This document shows positions 7,265-9,250 of a DNA stretch of 9,250 nt, piece by piece. The stretch covers positions 1 to 9,250 of the forward strand of contig CALDPL010000250.1 in the NCBI GenBank assembly GCA_937911965.1, given 5' to 3'. The DNA is from an uncultured Allomuricauda sp. Its GTDB lineage: Bacteria > Bacteroidota > Bacteroidia > Flavobacteriales > Flavobacteriaceae. How positions within the stretch are numbered: position 1 is the stretch's first letter; the number at the start of each line of letters is the position of its first letter. The notes under the pieces are model-generated. The model had not been told where the DNA came from. It made no database searches and saw only the letters and a program-made list of their open reading frames with translations. Both the position numbers and the translations under genes were made by a program.

Positions 7265-7275
7265 CGATAGTATCG
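7265..7275. repeat. Short inverted repeat CGATA-G-TATCG upstream of the membrane-protein gene
   Basis: A perfect 5+5-base dyad around a single G lies 19 bases before the start codon of the small membrane-protein gene. It could be an operator half-site pair or coincidence. No TAnnTTTG element was found beside it. Confidence 0.2.
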
Positions 7276-7370
7276 TAAAGAAAAGACTTTCATTTCTCAA
7301 TGGCCCATTATATCGACCAAGCGATGATATTGTAGGATAATCAGAAAAATCCCATGGCTTGATCTTAAAT

Positions 7371-7396
7371 CATTGGAAATGTCCCATGGACCAATG
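7371..7396. repeat. Inverted repeat CATTGG...CCAATG downstream of cysM
   Basis: In the 164-base spacer between cysM and the membrane-protein gene, CATTGG (7371-7376) pairs with CCAATG (7391-7396) around a 14-base loop that itself contains the palindrome CCATGG. TCCCATGG occurs twice, at 7350-7357 and 7383-7390. Read on the - strand it lies just after the cysM stop and could slow or end transcription, but no T-run follows the stem, so a true intrinsic terminator is doubtful. Confidence 0.2.
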
Positions 7397-7410
7397 GAAC
7401 AAAAATGGGG

Positions 7411-8289
7411 TCAACTGAAAAGGTCTGAGGATAGATAGCGGTCGCCGCGATCGCAGATTATGGTCACCACGGTCCCCCGATCCAGGGATGCCGCCAATCT
7501 CAGGGCCACTGCGGTTGCCCCCCCGGAGCTCATCCCGGCAAATATTCCCTCCTCCTTTGCAAGGCGCCGGGCCGTTTGGGTGGCCTCCTCTTGGCTCACT
7601 TCCATAACGCGGTCCACCTTTTTGGGGTCGAAGATTTTGGGAAGATATTCCTTGGGCCATTTTCGTATTCCCGGAATCTTTGCATCATCCGTGGGTTGGA
7701 CCCCGATGATCTGTATCCCTGGATCCATTTCCTTCAGATAGGTGGAAACCCCCATTATGGTCCCGGTGGTGCCCATGCTGGAAACAAAATGACTGACCTC
7801 TCCCCGGCTGTTCTTCCAGATCTCCGGGCCCGTGGTCTCGTAGTGCGAGCGCGGGTTGTCGGGATTGGCGAACTGGTTGAGGATGAAATAATCCTCTTCT
7901 GCAGCCATTTTTTCGGCCAATTCGCGTGAATATTCTATGGTTTTGTAAGCAGGGGTGAGGATGACTTCGGCACCGTAAGCCCTCATGGACTTGATGCGCT
8001 CCTGCGTGGCGTTTTCAGGCATAATGAGCGTCATCTTTACCTTGAACTTCTGGGCCATCATGGCCAGGGCGATACCGGTGTTGCCACTGGTAGCCTCAAC
8101 AAGCCGATCGCCTTCTTTGATATCTCCGCGATCGAGCGCACTTTGAATCATGTACAAAGCGGCGCGGTCTTTTACACTACCGCCAGGATTGTTGCCCTCC
8201 AGCTTTCCGTAGATGCTTACATTAGGAAACTGCGCAATGTTCTTTATTTCTACAAGTGGCGTGTTGCCAATTAAATCAAATATGGTCAT
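7411..8289 (-). CDS. cysM: Cysteine synthase B (O-acetylserine sulfhydrylase) CysM
   Basis: CysM is a PLP-dependent cytoplasmic enzyme that makes cysteine from O-acetylserine and sulfide, or S-sulfocysteine from thiosulfate in the CysM class. The 292-residue length is typical. The PLP lysine is K40 in GGSVKDRAA; the substrate loop is TSGNTG (67-72) and the phosphate-binding loop is GTTGT (173-177). CysM rather than CysK is favoured by PGIRKWPKEYLPKIF (206-220) and by the ICDRGDRYLS ending (278-287). The start overlaps the cysE stop by four bases, so the two enzymes are co-translated and the product of one is the substrate of the other. Codon use changes inside the gene. None of the 13 Gly codons in residues 1-173 is GGG, against 8 of 11 after that. 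Pro is CCT or CCA before about residue 115 and mainly CCC or CCG later. No frameshift or motif loss accompanies the change. Confidence 0.97.
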   Translation of the reverse strand: MTIFDLIGNTPLVEIKNIAQFPNVSIYGKLEGNNPGGSVKDRAALYMIQSALDRGDIKEGDRLVEATSGNTGIALAMMAQKFKVKMTLIMPENATQERIKSMRAYGAEVILTPAYKTIEYSRELAEKMAAEEDYFILNQFANPDNPRSHYETTGPEIWKNSRGEVSHFVSSMGTTGTIMGVSTYLKEMDPGIQIIGVQPTDDAKIPGIRKWPKEYLPKIFDPKKVDRVMEVSQEEATQTARRLAKEEGIFAGMSSGGATAVALRLAASLDRGTVVTIICDRGDRYLSSDLFS

Positions 8290-9125
8290 ACCTGTGCCTT
8301 ATAAACTACTAAATCTATTTCTCCTGAATCTTCATTGTACATTTTTGCCTGGTAATAAATCTTGGTATGTGGTACCACGCTTTTGGTGATCCAGACATTG
8401 CCTCCGATAATGCTGTCGTGGCCAATAATGGTCTCTCCTCCTAATATTGTGGCGCCGGCATACACGATCACATTGTCTTCTATAGTAGGGTGCCGCTTGC
8501 GTTCCGCATCTTCTTTATTCACGCTCAATGCGCCAAGGGTTACGCCCTGGTAAATTTTTACCCTTTTACCGATTACCGTGGTTTCGCCGATGACCACGCC
8601 CGTACCGTGGTCGATACAAAAGTGTTCGCCAATGTTGGCACCAGGATGGATATCAATGCCTGTTTTACTGTGGGCATGTTCTGTGATGATGCGGGGAATA
8701 ATTTGAATCCCCAACTTATGCAGTTCGTGCGCAATCCTATAGGCTGCGATTGCGTAAAATCCCGGATAGGTCCGCACGATTTCACTCTGGCTTTTTGCCG
8801 CAGGATCCCCCTCATACATGGCCAGAATATCCTGTGATAGATTGCGATGTATGGCAGGAATGGTATTAAAGAACTCCTGCGCCAGATCTCCCTTTTTTTG
8901 ACTTATTTTTTCCGGACTTTTATGCAATATCTGACCTAACTGTACCTGTAGCTCCTTCAGGTGTAGCTCCAGATCTTCGGTGGAAGAAAATGGCTTCTTT
9001 GCAAAAGAGGGAAATAATGTACCCAGTAGTTCAATGAAGAACTGCGAAACAGTGGCAGGAGAGGGGCAATCGGGACACTCCCGGTGAGCGATGTATAGAT
9101 TATTAAGAAATGTTTTGTCAATCAT
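8286..9125 (-). CDS. cysE: Serine O-acetyltransferase (CysE/EpsC type)
   Basis: This enzyme acetylates serine with acetyl-CoA to O-acetylserine, the committed step of cysteine synthesis and the substrate for CysM next door. The 279-residue protein has an N-terminal helical domain (1 to about 145) and a left-handed beta-helix of hexapeptide repeats (about 150-250). Catalytic residues fit D158 (GIDIHPGA) and H173 (IDHGTGVVIGE), with the same 15-residue separation as in the E. coli enzyme. Further repeats are IYQGVTLGAL, VYAGATILGG and SIIGGNVWI. The protein ends in Val, whereas the E. coli enzyme ends in the Ile that docks into CysK; whether it forms a cysteine synthase complex is open. Codon use differs from the his genes: only 2 of 22 Gly codons are GGG. 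The start is the first ATG after a TAATTTTG promoter-like element, with no strong Shine-Dalgarno sequence. Confidence 0.96.
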   Translation of the reverse strand: MIDKTFLNNLYIAHRECPDCPSPATVSQFFIELLGTLFPSFAKKPFSSTEDLELHLKELQVQLGQILHKSPEKISQKKGDLAQEFFNTIPAIHRNLSQDILAMYEGDPAAKSQSEIVRTYPGFYAIAAYRIAHELHKLGIQIIPRIITEHAHSKTGIDIHPGANIGEHFCIDHGTGVVIGETTVIGKRVKIYQGVTLGALSVNKEDAERKRHPTIEDNVIVYAGATILGGETIIGHDSIIGGNVWITKSVVPHTKIYYQAKMYNEDSGEIDLVVYKAQV

Positions 9126-9250
9126 AACGATGTGGGAGCTTTCCCGTGCTTGATCCTGTATACGGATACCTGACGGTTTTGATACTCGGATTCAAAATTA
9201 AGGCAGTTAGTTTAAAAATCCTATTGATTGACGGGAACCGTTGACGTTGG
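9126..9250. other. cysE leader and upstream region, no gene seen
   Basis: No coding frame is supported in the last 125 bases. The cysE leader on the - strand contains two small stems, ATCC-GTATACA-GGAT and GGGA-AAGC-TCCC, but neither resembles a known riboswitch. Near the edge, TTGACG occurs twice (9228 and 9243) around ACGG-GAA-CCGT. This may be an operator or chance. Confidence 0.3.
9193..9200 (-). promoter_or_regulatory. Candidate -7 promoter element (TAATTTTG) for cysE-cysM
   Basis: On the - strand the sequence reads TAATTTTG, an exact match to the Bacteroidota -7 consensus TAnnTTTG. A transcript starting just downstream would have a leader of roughly 60 bases before the cysE ATG. About 20 bases upstream there is a T-run (ATTTTTAAAC) but no clear TTG, so the -33 half is weak. 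It would drive both cys genes, which overlap. Confidence 0.42.

Noticed and set aside
7306..7311. TATAAT on the - strand as a sigma-70-like promoter for the membrane-protein gene
   Set aside because: There is no TTGACA-like element at proper spacing, and the primary sigma factor of Bacteroidota does not favour this motif.
8490..8837. Plus-strand open frame opposite cysE
   Set aside because: It has no motif, and the - strand frame is a complete hexapeptide-repeat acetyltransferase.
1..9250. tRNA, rRNA, CRISPR array, insertion sequence or phage attachment site
   Set aside because: No repeat-spacer pattern, transposase motif, tRNA-like cloverleaf with T-loop consensus or flanking direct repeats was seen; nearly all bases are in metabolic or AAA/VWA genes.

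Overview
The window looks like a chromosomal piece of a Bacteroidota genome, most likely a moderately GC-rich marine member of the Flavobacteriaceae. The reasons are the compact his gene order with a fused bifunctional hisB and a fused hisIE, the scarcity of strong Shine-Dalgarno sequences with A-rich leaders, a TAnnTTTG-type promoter element upstream of cysE, and the cysE-cysM pair. The genus is not resolved from sequence reading alone.

Positions 2-4041 (+ strand) hold the distal part of a histidine biosynthesis operon: hisB (5' end outside the window), hisH, a GNAT acetyltransferase, hisA, hisF and hisIE. The genes nearly touch or overlap. HisH and HisF form the imidazole glycerol-phosphate (IGP) synthase, HisA supplies its substrate, HisIE performs the two early steps after HisG, and HisB does the dehydratase and phosphatase steps. 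hisG, hisD and hisC are not in the window and would be expected upstream. The unusual member is the GNAT gene, tightly inserted between hisH and hisA.

Positions 4117-6751 (+ strand) hold a two-gene module: a VWA-domain protein with an intact metal-ion-dependent adhesion site (MIDAS), then an AAA+ ATPase of the magnesium-chelatase/MoxR type. It may be read from the his promoter or from its own weak promoter in the 75-base gap. Its substrate is unknown. It is the least characterised part of the window.

Positions 6764-7246 (- strand) encode a small four-helix membrane protein of unknown function, convergent with the ATPase and only 12 bases from it. A 164-base spacer with short inverted repeats follows. 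Positions 7411-9125 (- strand) carry cysE-cysM with a 4-base overlap, making cysteine from serine through O-acetylserine. The last 125 bases are the cysE leader and promoter region, with no gene seen.

One large-scale signal crosses gene boundaries. The glycine codon GGG, common in the his genes and in the 3' half of cysM, is absent from the first 173 codons of cysM and rare in cysE. This suggests that cysE and the 5' part of cysM have a different history from the rest of the window.
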